64,000 nt of DNA from UBA5972 sp002430125 (GCA_937892915.1 CALBIC010000073.1:15296-79295), one strand, 5' to 3'. Positions 1-8,899 are shown, numbered from the stretch's first letter. A program made the numbers and translations. Notes: generated from the sequence alone by a model not told the origin.

Positions 1-2
1 AA

Positions 3-1199
3 GACCGTAAAAGCCATGGCAAAGAAGACCCAAAACGGATTGGCGAACGTTTTGGACAGACAGAACTTGCCCGCCCTGATGGAAAACTTGTCTGGTTTCA
101 TGCGGCAAGCGTAGGCGAATCGCTGTCGATTCTCGAGCTGATCCGACGCCTTGCCGATCTGCGCGAAGATCTAAATTTTTTAGTCACAACCGGTACTGTT
201 ACGTCAGCCGCTATGGTGGCAGGACGCTTGCCAGACAGGGCGGTTCACCAGTTTGTTCCGGTTGATGCGCGCCAGCCGATCCGTGATTTTTTGACCCATT
301 GGAAACCTGATCTTGCGGTCTGGACTGAAAGCGAGCTTTGGCCGGCTTTGATGTATGAAACCCATGCGGCCAGCGTGCCGATGCTGCTGATTAACGCTCG
401 GATTTCGCGGGAAACGCATAACAAATGGCGCTGGTTTCCGGGGATGGCAAAGTCCTTACTGCGTCGGTTTGATTTTGTACTGGCGCAGGACGCGCAAACC
501 GGCAAATTTCTGCGCCGTCTTGGTCTGCCGAAGAACCGGATCGAGGTAAGTGGTACATTGAAAGAAGGATCTGCCGCGCTGCCTTGCGACGAGATTGACC
601 GCGCCCACTTTGCGACACAGCTTGCCGGGCGCCCGGTTTGGCTGGCAGCCTCGACCCATCCGGGCGAAGAGGAAATGGTCGCTAAGGCCCATAAACAAGT
701 CGCAAGGTCAGCCCAACGGTTGTTGTTAATCATTGCCCCAAGGCATCCTGATCGCGGGCCGGAAATTGCCGAACACCTGCTGAATGAGGGGTGGGACATT
801 GCCATTCGGTCAAAGGGCGAAGTTCCCAGCCAGAATACGCAGATTTATCTGGCGGATACCTTGGGGGAAATGGGCCTGTGGTACCGGGTTGCGCCGGTCA
901 GTTTCCTGGGTGGTTCTTTGGTCGAGATCGGTGGGCATAACCCCTTTGAACCCGCGGCCCTTGGATCAGCGATCATTCACGGGCCGCACGTGTTCAAAGT
1001 AGCGGATATTTACGCGCGACTGGCGCAAGCCGGTGCGGCGGTCGAGGTCAGATCAACCGAAGAATTGGCCAAAACGGTCGGGAAAATACTGTCACCGGAC
1101 CGGGCTGCGGCAATGGCGCATGCGGCCTGGGAAGTCAGTTCAAGCGGCGCTGAGGTCACGGACCGCGCGCTTGAATTGTTGCAAGATTTCTTGCCGTAA
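3..1199 (+). CDS. waaA: 3-deoxy-D-manno-octulosonic acid (Kdo) transferase, 5' end outside window
   Basis: Transfers Kdo from CMP-Kdo to lipid A precursors at the inner face of the cytoplasmic membrane. The frame is open from the first bases of the window (gac at 3), so the N-terminus, with its usual membrane anchor, is missing; about 398 residues are visible. Near the start is HAASVGE, whose final Glu is the catalytic base of this GT30 family. Later come TESELWP and the nucleotide-sugar-binding region GGSLVEIGGHNPFEPAALG. The stop lies 14 bp before lpxK, so the two are probably co-transcribed and act in the same lipid A-Kdo pathway; kdsD and kdsB lie elsewhere in the window. The identification is secure; only the 5' boundary is unknown. 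Confidence 0.95.
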   Translation, partial: DRKSHGKEDPKRIGERFGQTELARPDGKLVWFHAASVGESLSILELIRRLADLREDLNFLVTTGTVTSAAMVAGRLPDRAVHQFVPVDARQPIRDFLTHWKPDLAVWTESELWPALMYETHAASVPMLLINARISRETHNKWRWFPGMAKSLLRRFDFVLAQDAQTGKFLRRLGLPKNRIEVSGTLKEGSAALPCDEIDRAHFATQLAGRPVWLAASTHPGEEEMVAKAHKQVARSAQRLLLIIAPRHPDRGPEIAEHLLNEGWDIAIRSKGEVPSQNTQIYLADTLGEMGLWYRVAPVSFLGGSLVEIGGHNPFEPAALGSAIIHGPHVFKVADIYARLAQAGAAVEVRSTEELAKTVGKILSPDRAAAMAHAAWEVSSSGAEVTDRALELLQDFLP

Positions 1200-1213
1200 G
1201 GCAGTGTCTGACC

Positions 1214-2221
1214 ATGCAACAACCTGAATTCTGGCAAAATCCTAAATCTGCTCCCGGTCTACTGGCGCGTCTTTTGACGCCCTTATCGGCCGTGTCGGGC
1301 TTTTTGGGCAAACAGCGGTTACGGCAGGGGAAATACGAAAGACTGCCGGTTCCGGTTATCTGTGTCGGCAACATCAACATCGGCGGCACCGGAAAAACTC
1401 CGACGGTCATTGCGCTGGTCGAATATCTGAAAAAGCGTGGGCTGAACCCGCATGTCGTGTCGCGTGGTTATGGCGGGTCTTTGCGCGGGCCGGTACGCGT
1501 GAATGAACGGGTGCACAAGGCCTCGCAAGTGGGTGACGAGCCGATTTTGATATCATCGTTTTGCCCGGTTTGGGTTGCGCGTGATCGTGCGGCTGGCGGT
1601 TTTGCCGCTGCCAATGCCGGGGCGGACGTGATCATTCTGGATGACGGCTTTCAGAACCCGGCGGTTGAAAAAGACATCTCGATCATTGTGGTGGATGCGG
1701 TCAGCGGTTTTGGCAATGGGCGGGTGTTTCCGGCGGGGCCTCTGCGTGAACCTATTGGGTTGGGATTGGGCCGAGCGGATGCGTTGGTGGTGATCGGGCC
1801 TGAAAAGGCACAGCAGCAATTCGCGGCCGACTGGTCACCGATACCAAACCTACCGGTGATTGGCGGGCAGTTGAAACCGCTGGAAATGGGAATGGACTGG
1901 AAAGGCCACAAGGTTTTTGCCTTTGCCGGCATTGGGCGGCCTGAAAAGTTTTTTGCCACTTTGCGGGGGCTGGGTGCGGATATTTTGCACACCGAGGCGT
2001 TAAGCGATCATCAGCCTTTAACCCGACGCCTGCTGGAACGGCTAGAGGCAGAAGCGTTCTTTAAGGGGGCGCAACTAGTGACCACCGAAAAAGACGCTGT
2101 ACGCTTGCCCGAGGATTTCAGGTTCAAGGTTTTAACCCTGGCGGTCAGGTTGGAATTGGCGGATTGGACACCGATTGAACGGTTGCTGCAAAATGCCGGG
2201 ATCAATCGTCGCGCGCTTTAA
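1214..2221 (+). CDS. lpxK: Tetraacyldisaccharide 4'-kinase
   Basis: Phosphorylates the 4' position of the lipid A disaccharide at the inner membrane, the step before Kdo addition. The 335-residue protein is normal in length and has the displaced Walker A motif GNINIGGTGKTP near residue 55, followed by HVVSRGYGG, DEP and the DDGFQNP segment typical of LpxK. The ATG at 1214 follows waaA by 14 bp. The 3' end overlaps the 3' end of the opposing CoA-transferase gene by 20 bp. Confidence 0.95.
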   Translation: MQQPEFWQNPKSAPGLLARLLTPLSAVSGFLGKQRLRQGKYERLPVPVICVGNINIGGTGKTPTVIALVEYLKKRGLNPHVVSRGYGGSLRGPVRVNERVHKASQVGDEPILISSFCPVWVARDRAAGGFAAANAGADVIILDDGFQNPAVEKDISIIVVDAVSGFGNGRVFPAGPLREPIGLGLGRADALVVIGPEKAQQQFAADWSPIPNLPVIGGQLKPLEMGMDWKGHKVFAFAGIGRPEKFFATLRGLGADILHTEALSDHQPLTRRLLERLEAEAFFKGAQLVTTEKDAVRLPEDFRFKVLTLAVRLELADWTPIERLLQNAGINRRAL

Positions 2222-3353
2222 GGCGGGCCAGAACCGCGTCAGTATGCTCGCCTAGTTTTGGTGATGGGTGTTGATAATTTGCGGTCGCTCCTGAAAACAA
2301 AAACGGCGAGCGGACGGATGGAACGCCATCCAGTTCAATCTCCATTCCGCGTGCAACCACTTGTGGGTCGTGAAAGACTTCATCCAGATCGTTGATTGGC
2401 CCGGCAGGCACACCTTTGGCCTCGCAGGCGGTCAGCAGGTCGATCTTGCGGAAGGTCTTAGTGGCGTCGTTCAGTCGGTGGTTCATCACATCGCGGTTCG
2501 CAATGCGGTTGGAATTTCGCAGGTAATCCGGGTCGGTTGCCATGTCGTCCAACCCCAGAATGCCGCACAGGCGCTGATACTGCGCGTCATTGCCGGTCGC
2601 GATAATAATAAAGCCGTCACTGCAATCAAACACTTGATAAGGCGTCAGATTCTGGTGGGCATTTCCCATCGACACCGGCGCAATCCCGGTGGTCAGATAA
2701 TTCAGCGCCTGATTGGCCATGCTCGAGGTCGCGACATCAAGCAGTGCCATGTCGATATGCTGGCCAAGGCCGGTGCGTTCGCGCATCAGCAACGCGGCTT
2801 GGATCGAAATAACCGAATAAAGACCAGTCAGAATGTCGGTAACAGCAACGCCCATCTTTTGTGGCTGCCGCCCCGGCTCACCGGTAACCGACATTATTCC
2901 GCCCATTCCCTGCATCAGAAAATCATAACCGGCACGATGTTTATAGGGTCCAGTTTGGCCAAAGCCGGTGATTGAACAGTAGATCAAGCGCGGGTTAATC
3001 GCTTTCAGGCTGTCGTAATCCAGCCCGTATTTGGCAAGGCCGCCAACTTTGAAATTCTCGATCAGAACGTCGGATTCAGCGGCCAAAGCGCGGACAGTTT
3101 GCTGCCCTTCCGGCGTACGGAAATCAACAGTCACGGATTGCTTGCCGCGATTGCAGCTATGAAAATAGGCGGCAGAAACGTCCTGATCCCGCGTTACAAA
3201 CGGCGGGCCCCAGCGGCGGGTATCGTCGCCTTCGGGGGCTTCAACCTTGATAACTTCGGCCCCAAGATCCGACAGGGTTTGACCGGCCCATGGGCCAGCC
3301 AAAATGCGGGCCAGTTCAAGTACTTTCAGGCCCGCAAGTGGTGATGTGGTCAT
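2202..3353 (-). CDS. CaiB/BaiF-type (family III) CoA-transferase
   Basis: A 383-residue protein of the family III CoA-transferase fold, which moves CoA between carboxylic acids through an aspartyl-CoA intermediate. Visible landmarks are the N-terminal GLKVLELARILAGPWAGQ, LGAEVIKVE and RWGPPF, the NRGKQSVTVD region and MGNAHQNLTPYQVF. The substrate cannot be read from the sequence; formyl-CoA, carnitine, succinate and mesaconate enzymes share this fold. It begins 2 bp after the DsbA-like gene stops and is probably the last gene of that minus-strand operon. Confidence 0.85.
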   Translation of the reverse strand: MTTSPLAGLKVLELARILAGPWAGQTLSDLGAEVIKVEAPEGDDTRRWGPPFVTRDQDVSAAYFHSCNRGKQSVTVDFRTPEGQQTVRALAAESDVLIENFKVGGLAKYGLDYDSLKAINPRLIYCSITGFGQTGPYKHRAGYDFLMQGMGGIMSVTGEPGRQPQKMGVAVTDILTGLYSVISIQAALLMRERTGLGQHIDMALLDVATSSMANQALNYLTTGIAPVSMGNAHQNLTPYQVFDCSDGFIIIATGNDAQYQRLCGILGLDDMATDPDYLRNSNRIANRDVMNHRLNDATKTFRKIDLLTACEAKGVPAGPINDLDEVFHDPQVVARGMEIELDGVPSVRSPFLFSGATANYQHPSPKLGEHTDAVLARLKARDD

Positions 3354-3355
3354 GT

Positions 3356-4054
3356 TTATTGCGACAACAGGTCGTCAAGGGTTTTGGCGAAATCGTCGTA
3401 ATCCATGTTCGAGTATTTCTTTCCGTTGATAACGAAAGACGGAGTCGAAGTGATCTCGTCTTTTGTGGCGTTTTCCTGAAAGGCCGCGACAAGGTTCTGC
3501 GCCATCTCGTTATCATTCAGACAGGCGTTCATTGTGTCGTCTTCCATGCCAGCCAAACGACCCAGCTTGCGCAAGTTATCGACAGTGACCGCCGGGTCGC
3601 TGCCATCCAGCCATTCGCGCTGTTTTTCGTAAATCAAGGAGGACATTCCAAAGAATTTCACGCCACCGTCGCAGCGGGCGATCAGGGCTGCCCAAAGACC
3701 GAAACGGTCGAAATAGACATCGCGCATGATGAACTTGATCTTGCCAGTATCGATGTAATTAGCCTTAATCTTGCCATAGGTGTTTTTGTGAAAATTCGCG
3801 CAATGCGGGCAAGTAAACGAGGCGTATTCAATCACTGTCACTTTGGCATCTTCGGCACCAATGACCATTTCTTTGACCGCACTGGCATCTGCCGTGTCGG
3901 CGGCCGTATCAACAATACTGACCAGTTTATCAACGCTGGCCATATTGGTAGGCACTGTTCCGCGTGAATTCACCCACAGAAAGCTGCCACTGACAACAAG
4001 CGCCAGCAAGATCAAAGGCGTAAGTAAATTGCGGAACATGTTAGTACCTTTCAT
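3356..4054 (-). CDS. DsbA-family thiol oxidoreductase, membrane-anchored or exported
   Basis: A periplasmic thioredoxin-fold protein of about 232 residues. Residues 7-27 form one hydrophobic segment, an uncleaved anchor or signal. The active site CPHC lies at residues 82-85 in YASFTCPHCANFHK, and a cis-Pro loop (STPSFVINGKKY) sits near the C-terminus, both standard for DsbA-like thiol oxidases. The first ATG overlaps the preceding stop as ATGA; a second ATG five codons on (4039) has a better-spaced AAAGG and could be the true start. The partner proteins are not identifiable from context. Confidence 0.88.
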   Translation of the reverse strand: MKGTNMFRNLLTPLILLALVVSGSFLWVNSRGTVPTNMASVDKLVSIVDTAADTADASAVKEMVIGAEDAKVTVIEYASFTCPHCANFHKNTYGKIKANYIDTGKIKFIMRDVYFDRFGLWAALIARCDGGVKFFGMSSLIYEKQREWLDGSDPAVTVDNLRKLGRLAGMEDDTMNACLNDNEMAQNLVAAFQENATKDEITSTPSFVINGKKYSNMDYDDFAKTLDDLLSQ

Positions 4055-4590
4055 GAAGTTTTTCGTTGTGCTCGGGATAGAATATTCAGCCCCAGTGCTG
4101 CAAGGGCAGATCGTAACGTATCGCTTTGGACGTCGGAAACCGAATGTTCGACTTCTGCGGTCTTTTCGGCACTAACCACCGGTTCAGCCGGTGCATGCAG
4201 GAAGGCAGACGCGGATTCGCCAAAGCCTGTTTCGGCAGTCTGGGTTAGGCGGATACGCGAAATCGCTGCATATCCATAACAGGCGTTCACGCGTTCTTTG
4301 ATGCGCGGAAGTTCAAGTTGCAGCATTGGCGCGTTGGCGCCGTTGGTTAAGAGGGTAAGTGTCGCGCCGAAACCTTCGCGCCCGTAACCAACTTTGACGG
4401 GTTGAGCGATTGCTGCGGTTGCTGGCCCGACGATCTCGGCCCATTGGGTCAAAAGACGCGATTGTGCAAAACCGCGTTTTTCACCGACGGTGCGAATTTG
4501 TTGACTCAGGATGCCACCAGTCTGCACAAAGCCACGCGCCATACGTTTGGGCGCGGTGTCAGATAGTTTTTTTTGCGGCTTGCCGGTCAT
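4051..4590 (-). CDS. DUF721 / DciA-like protein
   Basis: A 179-residue protein of the DUF721 family, whose members include DciA, a loader of the replicative helicase DnaB in bacteria that lack DnaC. The recognisable part is residues 20-110 (FVQTGGILSQQIRTVGEKRGFAQSR..LTQWAEIVGP..A..QPVKVGY). The C-terminal third is low-complexity and Ala/Glu-rich. It is first in a minus-strand operon with the DsbA-like and CoA-transferase genes (4-bp overlap) and diverges from mutY. A helicase-loading role is inferred from the family only. Confidence 0.8.
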   Translation of the reverse strand: MTGKPQKKLSDTAPKRMARGFVQTGGILSQQIRTVGEKRGFAQSRLLTQWAEIVGPATAAIAQPVKVGYGREGFGATLTLLTNGANAPMLQLELPRIKERVNACYGYAAISRIRLTQTAETGFGESASAFLHAPAEPVVSAEKTAEVEHSVSDVQSDTLRSALAALGLNILSRAQRKTS

Positions 4591-4673
4591 CTCTGTCCAA
4601 ATCGGTTATGCGTGTTATTCTAACGCTAATACCCGTTGATACCAGTCAGAACACCGAAGCGGAGCAATAAAGA

Positions 4674-5738
4674 TTGCGTGACGAGCCTGCAAAAGTAAGC
4701 GAAATTCTGCTGGATTGGTATGATGCCAACGCACGTGACCTTGCTTGGCGGGTCAAGCCTGCTGACAGCCGGGGCGGTTTGCGGCCTGATCCGTACCGGA
4801 TTTGGCTGTCCGAAGTGATGTTACAGCAGACCACTGTTGCCGCCGTGACTGCCTATTTTGCGGCTTTCACGACGCGCTGGCCGACGGTCGGGGCGTTGGC
4901 AGCGGCAGCAGATGCCGATGTAATGGCGGCTTGGGCGGGGCTTGGGTACTACGCCCGTGCCCGCAATTTGCTGAAATGCGCGCGACAGGTGGCAGCTTTG
5001 CCGGGTGGTGAATTTCCGCAAACCCGTGATGCGCTGATCGCCTTGCCCGGCATTGGCCCTTATACGGCAGCGGCAATTGCAGCGATTGCATTTGATCGTT
5101 CGGAAACCGTGGTTGACGGCAATGTAGAACGCGTTATGGCGCGGTTGTTTGCAGTCAAAACGCCGTTGCCTGCGGTGAAACCTGAACTATACACTTTGGC
5201 CGCCAAGCTAACGCCAGAACATCGCGCCGGGGATTACGCACAAGCGGTGATGGATCTTGGTGCAACAGTTTGCACGCCACGCAACCCGGATTGTGGGCAA
5301 TGCCCGTTGAAATCCACCTGCAAGGCAAAGGCATTGGGGATTGTGGCTAGTCTGCCTGCGCGCAGCCCAAAGCCCGCGAAACCGGTTCGACTTGGTGTCG
5401 CCTATATCGCGCGGCGCAAAGACGGGGCCTGGTTGCTGGAGCGACGTCCAGATCGGGGCTTGTTAGGCGGGATGTTGGGCTGGCCGGGATCGGAATGGGG
5501 CGAAACGGCTGAAGAAGAAGCGCCGATGATAGCCAACTGGCAAAGCGCTGTGGGCGAGGTTCGGCATACCTTCACGCATTTCCACCTGATCATGCAAATC
5601 AAGGTGGCACTTGTCGGAAATGACGCGGTGCCGGACACCGGCGAATTCATCAATGCGCGATCCTTCCGCCCATCCGATTTACCGACAGTGATGCGCAAAG
5701 CCTATGACCTCGTGTCGCGGTTGGATTTTGCGAATTGA
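4674..5738 (+). CDS. mutY: A/G-specific adenine DNA glycosylase
   Basis: Removes adenine mispaired with 8-oxoguanine. The 354-residue protein has the catalytic Glu in SEVMLQQTT (about E47), a helix-hairpin-helix LPGIGPYTAAAI followed by catalytic Asp in VVDGNVERV (about D148), and a [4Fe-4S] cluster motif C-X6-C-X2-C-X5-C at residues 200-216. The C-terminal NUDIX-like domain recognises 8-oxoG. The start is TTG at 4674; no in-frame ATG precedes the conserved ILLDWYDANARDLAW. It diverges from the DUF721 gene, with about 80 bp between them. Confidence 0.95.
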   Translation: MRDEPAKVSEILLDWYDANARDLAWRVKPADSRGGLRPDPYRIWLSEVMLQQTTVAAVTAYFAAFTTRWPTVGALAAAADADVMAAWAGLGYYARARNLLKCARQVAALPGGEFPQTRDALIALPGIGPYTAAAIAAIAFDRSETVVDGNVERVMARLFAVKTPLPAVKPELYTLAAKLTPEHRAGDYAQAVMDLGATVCTPRNPDCGQCPLKSTCKAKALGIVASLPARSPKPAKPVRLGVAYIARRKDGAWLLERRPDRGLLGGMLGWPGSEWGETAEEEAPMIANWQSAVGEVRHTFTHFHLIMQIKVALVGNDAVPDTGEFINARSFRPSDLPTVMRKAYDLVSRLDFAN

Positions 5739-5790
5739 GAAGCTGGCCCTCTGTCGTATACTGTGACGAAATAATCGCAGGAGATTAACC

Positions 5791-6933
5791 GTGATCCCGG
5801 CAAAAGACGTCGCAAAACTTACCAATGCCCTGCCGTTTTGGCTGTCGCTGACATTCATCCCGTTTTTTCTGTTGGCGTGGAGTTATGGCGGGATGGCGGT
5901 TTTACTGATCCCTTTTTATTCATGGGGTCTGTACGGATTTCTGGACGTGTTAACCGGTTTGAACACGTCCAACAACGATCTTGAAACCACTGACGATCAA
6001 TTGTTCTGGTATCGGCTAATCACGATGATCTGGTTTCCAGTTCAGGCGATAATCGTCTTTGGGTCAATCTGGGTTGTGGCCCATGTTGACGGTTTTGCAG
6101 TTTGGGAAAAGGTGCTGCTGTTCTTTGGGGTTGGGGTCGCATCAGGGACTATCGGGATCAACTATTCCCATGAACTGATGCACCAAAAAAACCGGCTGGA
6201 ACGGGCGTTGGGCGACGCCCTGTTGGCGATGGTTTTGTATGGGCATTTCCGGTCTGAACATTTGTTGGTACATCACAGTTACGTCGGCACGCCGCGTGAT
6301 CCGGTGACGGCGCGATATAATGAAGGGTTTCACAGGTTCTTTCCGAGGGTTTTGGTGCAATGTTTTCAATCTGCGTTGCGGGCCGAAAAAGCGATGTTGG
6401 CACGTAAGGGCGAAACCGCGTGGAGCTTGAACAATCCGTTTTACCTCTATGCTGGCGTGCAGGGGTTGATGCTGTTGCTGGCCTTTGCTTTGGGCGGATG
6501 GCTTGGTGTGGTCTTGTTTGTTTTTCAGGCTTTTGTGGCGATCTGGCAGTTGGAGCTGGTCAATTACGTCGAACACTATGGTTTGACGCGAAAGTATTTG
6601 GGCGACGGCAGGTACGAACATGTCCGCCCACATCATTCGTGGAATTCAGCGCACCGGTTTTCCAATTGGTTGCTGATAAATTTGCAGCGCCATTCCGACC
6701 ATCATTACAAACCTGATCGACGGTTTCCATTGTTGCAGAATTACTCGGCGGCAGAAGCCCCACAACTGCCGCAAGGGTATCCGATGATGACTGCACTGGC
6801 GATGATCCCGCCGCTATGGCGACGCAGGATGAACCCAAGGGTCAGGCGGTGGCGAACGATGTTTTACCCGGAGATCACCGATTGGGCGCCCTATACGGCG
6901 GCTGAAAATCCGCAACCACGTGGGGCGAGTTAA
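5791..6933 (+). CDS. alkB: Alkane 1-monooxygenase, integral-membrane di-iron hydroxylase (AlkB family)
   Basis: A 380-residue membrane hydroxylase expected to oxidise terminal methyl groups of medium-chain alkanes with electrons from rubredoxin. The His-rich iron ligands are all present: HELMH (127-131), EHLLVHHSYVGT (156-167), NYVEHYGL (258-265) and LQRHSDHH (298-305). Hydrophobic helices occupy residues 12-45, 75-120 and 218-252. The GTG start at 5791 has a good ribosome-binding site (AGGAGA, 7 bp upstream). No rubredoxin, rubredoxin reductase or alk regulator is adjacent, so the electron donor must be encoded elsewhere. Substrate range cannot be assigned; some relatives act on other hydrophobic chains. 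Confidence 0.88.
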   Translation: MIPAKDVAKLTNALPFWLSLTFIPFFLLAWSYGGMAVLLIPFYSWGLYGFLDVLTGLNTSNNDLETTDDQLFWYRLITMIWFPVQAIIVFGSIWVVAHVDGFAVWEKVLLFFGVGVASGTIGINYSHELMHQKNRLERALGDALLAMVLYGHFRSEHLLVHHSYVGTPRDPVTARYNEGFHRFFPRVLVQCFQSALRAEKAMLARKGETAWSLNNPFYLYAGVQGLMLLLAFALGGWLGVVLFVFQAFVAIWQLELVNYVEHYGLTRKYLGDGRYEHVRPHHSWNSAHRFSNWLLINLQRHSDHHYKPDRRFPLLQNYSAAEAPQLPQGYPMMTALAMIPPLWRRRMNPRVRRWRTMFYPEITDWAPYTAAENPQPRGAS

Positions 6934-6941
6934 AGAAAAAA

Positions 6942-6960
6942 CCCCGCCACTAGGGCGGGG
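6942..6960 (-). terminator. Rho-independent terminator of the rnhB-ccrM unit
   Basis: A perfect 7-bp GC stem (CCCCGCC at 6942-6948 with GGCGGGG at 6954-6960) around a 5-nt loop. On the minus strand it is followed by TTTTTTCTTT (6933-6941 complement), the classic intrinsic-terminator arrangement. It lies about 50 bp beyond the ccrM stop. On the plus strand no T-run follows, so it is unlikely to end alkB transcription efficiently. Confidence 0.85.
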
Positions 6961-7008
6961 TAAGGTGTGCGCCTATAGGTTAAGCTACAGGCACCGGCGG
7001 TATTAGAA

Positions 7009-8121
7009 TTAGTTGGCTTTCAGCATTTCTGCGCGGATCTGTTGGCGCAACAGGTCAATCGGGATCATCTTTCCGTCGCGTTTGAAGCCCCAGAATGTCC
7101 AGCCATTGCAACTGGGCGCGCCTTCCAAAGCAGCGCCAACCTGATGGATAGAGCCGCGTGTCTCATGCGCAACAAGTGTGCCGTCTGCCCGCACCTTTGC
7201 GGTGTGGCGGCCGTTCAATGATTGCAACATTTCGCCGGGGTTCAGCATGCCGCGTTCAACCACCTGACCAAACGGAACCCTTGGTTCCGAGCGTTTAGAG
7301 GTGGAAACCTCAAGCGAGGCGCCATCATATTTACGTGCATTATCAATGCGTTTTTGGGCGACCTTACGGTAAGCTGCCTCGCGTTCGATGCCGATAAAAT
7401 TCCGCCCCAATTTCTTGGCAACCGCGCCGGTGGTGCCGGTACCAAAGAACGGATCAAGCACCACGTCGCCGGGATTGGTGGAACCGACCAGCACACGGTG
7501 CAGCAGGCTTTCGGGCTTTTGCGTGGGATGAGCTTTATCGCCGTTGTCATCTTTCAGCCGCTCGCCGCCGTTGCAAATCGGCAGAACCCAATCGCTGCGC
7601 ATCTGGATGCCTTCGTTCAGGGCTTTCAGAGCTTCGTAATTAAAGGTGTATTTCGACTTTTCGGTCTTTGAGGCCCAGATCATGGTTTCATGCGCATTGG
7701 TTAACCGCATCCCGCGAAAGTTTGGCATCGGATTTGATTTGCGCCAGACCACGTCGTTCAGAATCCACAAACCTGCATCCTGCATCGCGGTGCCGACGCG
7801 AAAAATGTTGTGGTAAGATCCGATTACCCAGATCGCCCCATCGGGTTTCAGCAGACGCCGTGCAGCGGCCAGCCATTCGCGGGTGAATTTGTCGTAAACC
7901 TGAAACGACGCGAATTGATCCCAATGATCGTCAACCGCGTCAACTTTAGAGTTATCGGGTCGATGCAAATCGCCCTTTAACTGCAGGTTATAAGGCGGAT
8001 CCGCAAAAATCAGATCAACAGACGCCTCGGGCAGGCTGTTCATCACGTCAATGCAATCGCCGTCAATAATCGTGTTCAAAGGAAGCGGCTGCCCGCCCTT
8101 TTCGTTCTTCTTCGATGCCAT
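7009..8121 (-). CDS. ccrM: Cell-cycle-regulated adenine-N6 DNA methyltransferase (GANTC)
   Basis: A solitary beta-class N6-adenine methyltransferase that methylates GANTC, part of the alphaproteobacterial cell-cycle circuit. The protein has the catalytic motif DPPY (residues 41-44), the AdoMet-binding DPFFGTGTTG (about 223-232) and the C-terminal CcrM-specific domain (FGQVVERGMLNPGEML..CNGWTFWGF). I place the start at ATG 8121 (MASKKNEK), giving 370 residues. An upstream in-frame TTG at 8169 would add 16 residues unlike other CcrM proteins. No restriction enzyme gene is adjacent, as expected for an orphan enzyme. It lies downstream of rnhB in the same orientation, a conserved pairing. Confidence 0.95.
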   Translation of the reverse strand: MASKKNEKGGQPLPLNTIIDGDCIDVMNSLPEASVDLIFADPPYNLQLKGDLHRPDNSKVDAVDDHWDQFASFQVYDKFTREWLAAARRLLKPDGAIWVIGSYHNIFRVGTAMQDAGLWILNDVVWRKSNPMPNFRGMRLTNAHETMIWASKTEKSKYTFNYEALKALNEGIQMRSDWVLPICNGGERLKDDNGDKAHPTQKPESLLHRVLVGSTNPGDVVLDPFFGTGTTGAVAKKLGRNFIGIEREAAYRKVAQKRIDNARKYDGASLEVSTSKRSEPRVPFGQVVERGMLNPGEMLQSLNGRHTAKVRADGTLVAHETRGSIHQVGAALEGAPSCNGWTFWGFKRDGKMIPIDLLRQQIRAEMLKAN

Positions 8122-8162
8122 CTCTGCCCCATGCGCTTTGCGCTTTTTGTTGCTGCCAACAT

Positions 8163-8201
8163 GAGTCAAAGCTGATTCGGCGTCAATTTCTTTTTTGAAT
8201 C
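8163..8201. promoter_or_regulatory. Cluster of three GANTC methylation sites upstream of ccrM
   Basis: GAGTC (8163-8167), GATTC (8174-8178) and GAATC (8197-8201) lie within 39 bp between rnhB and ccrM. In Caulobacter, GANTC sites in the ccrM promoter allow CcrM methylation to feed back on its own transcription; a similar role here is inference. The adjacent TTAATTAA at 8208-8215 contains CtrA half-site-like TTAA words, but not at the canonical 7-bp spacing. Confidence 0.55.
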
Positions 8202-8211
8202 AACGGGTTAA

Positions 8212-8826
8212 TTAAATTTCTTGATACAAGATGTTGTGGACGGGTTTGAACGAACGCCTATGATGTGGGGTTACCCCTAGTAATCTAAGGCCCGCCATAT
8301 GGGTTTTCGTGCCGTAACCGGCATTTGTTTCCCACCCATAACCGGGAAACTGTTGCGCTAAATCCACCATCAGACGATCGCGCGTGACTTTGGCGATGAT
8401 TGAAGCCGCCGCAATACTTAGGGAACGGTCGTCGCCTTTGATGATTGTCTCGCCGCGGCAAGGCAGGTTTGGCGGCAGTCGATTGCCGTCAATCAGGGCG
8501 TGATCTGGCGCAAGGGGCAGACCCGCAAGTGCGCGCTGCATCGCAAGATAGGTAGCTTGAAGAATGTTCACCTGATCAATCTCGGCAACAGATGCGCTGG
8601 CAATGCTGCAATGCGCGCTGCTGCATATGGCGTGAAACAGATCCTCGCGGCGCGCACGGCTGAGCTTTTTTGAATCGCGCAGACCCGGCGGAATGTTTTT
8701 GGCGTCAAGAATAACCGCCGCCGCCATGACCGGGCCTGCAAGGGGGCCGCGGCCGACTTCGTCAACGCCTGCCACGTTGATCGATCCAGCGTGATGGGCT
8801 GCAAGTTCAAATGTGAAATCTGGCAT
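8212..8826 (-). CDS. rnhB: Ribonuclease HII
   Basis: Endonuclease that nicks RNA in RNA-DNA hybrids and removes misincorporated ribonucleotides. The 204-residue protein carries the active-site motif GVDEVGRGPLAGPV (acidic residues D22 and E23), DSKKL, the central ALIDGN and the late aspartate region (ASIIAKVTRDRLM). It is the first gene of the rnhB-ccrM pair, with 90 bp separating the two. Confidence 0.95.
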   Translation of the reverse strand: MPDFTFELAAHHAGSINVAGVDEVGRGPLAGPVMAAAVILDAKNIPPGLRDSKKLSRARREDLFHAICSSAHCSIASASVAEIDQVNILQATYLAMQRALAGLPLAPDHALIDGNRLPPNLPCRGETIIKGDDRSLSIAAASIIAKVTRDRLMVDLAQQFPGYGWETNAGYGTKTHMAGLRLLGVTPHHRRSFKPVHNILYQEI

Positions 8827-8899
8827 TTAGATATCCTGCCGTTTTGCGAACTTGTTCAATGGCAAAAATTTCAGCGAAAGAACAGCCGTAAGAACGCAA

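Noticed and set aside
6916..6923. CCACGTGG palindrome resembling the parS core (also at 11824-11831)
   Set aside because: Lacks the flanking TTT/AAA of parS (TTTCACGTGAAA); these are ordinary coding-sequence E-box-like words.
8122..8169. N-terminal extension of ccrM from TTG 8169
   Set aside because: The added Lys/Arg-rich 16 residues have no counterpart in CcrM proteins, and the region holds the GANTC cluster.
8208..8215. TTAATTAA near rnhB considered as a CtrA box
   Set aside because: The half-sites are directly adjacent rather than 7 bp apart, and the sequence lies at the rnhB stop.
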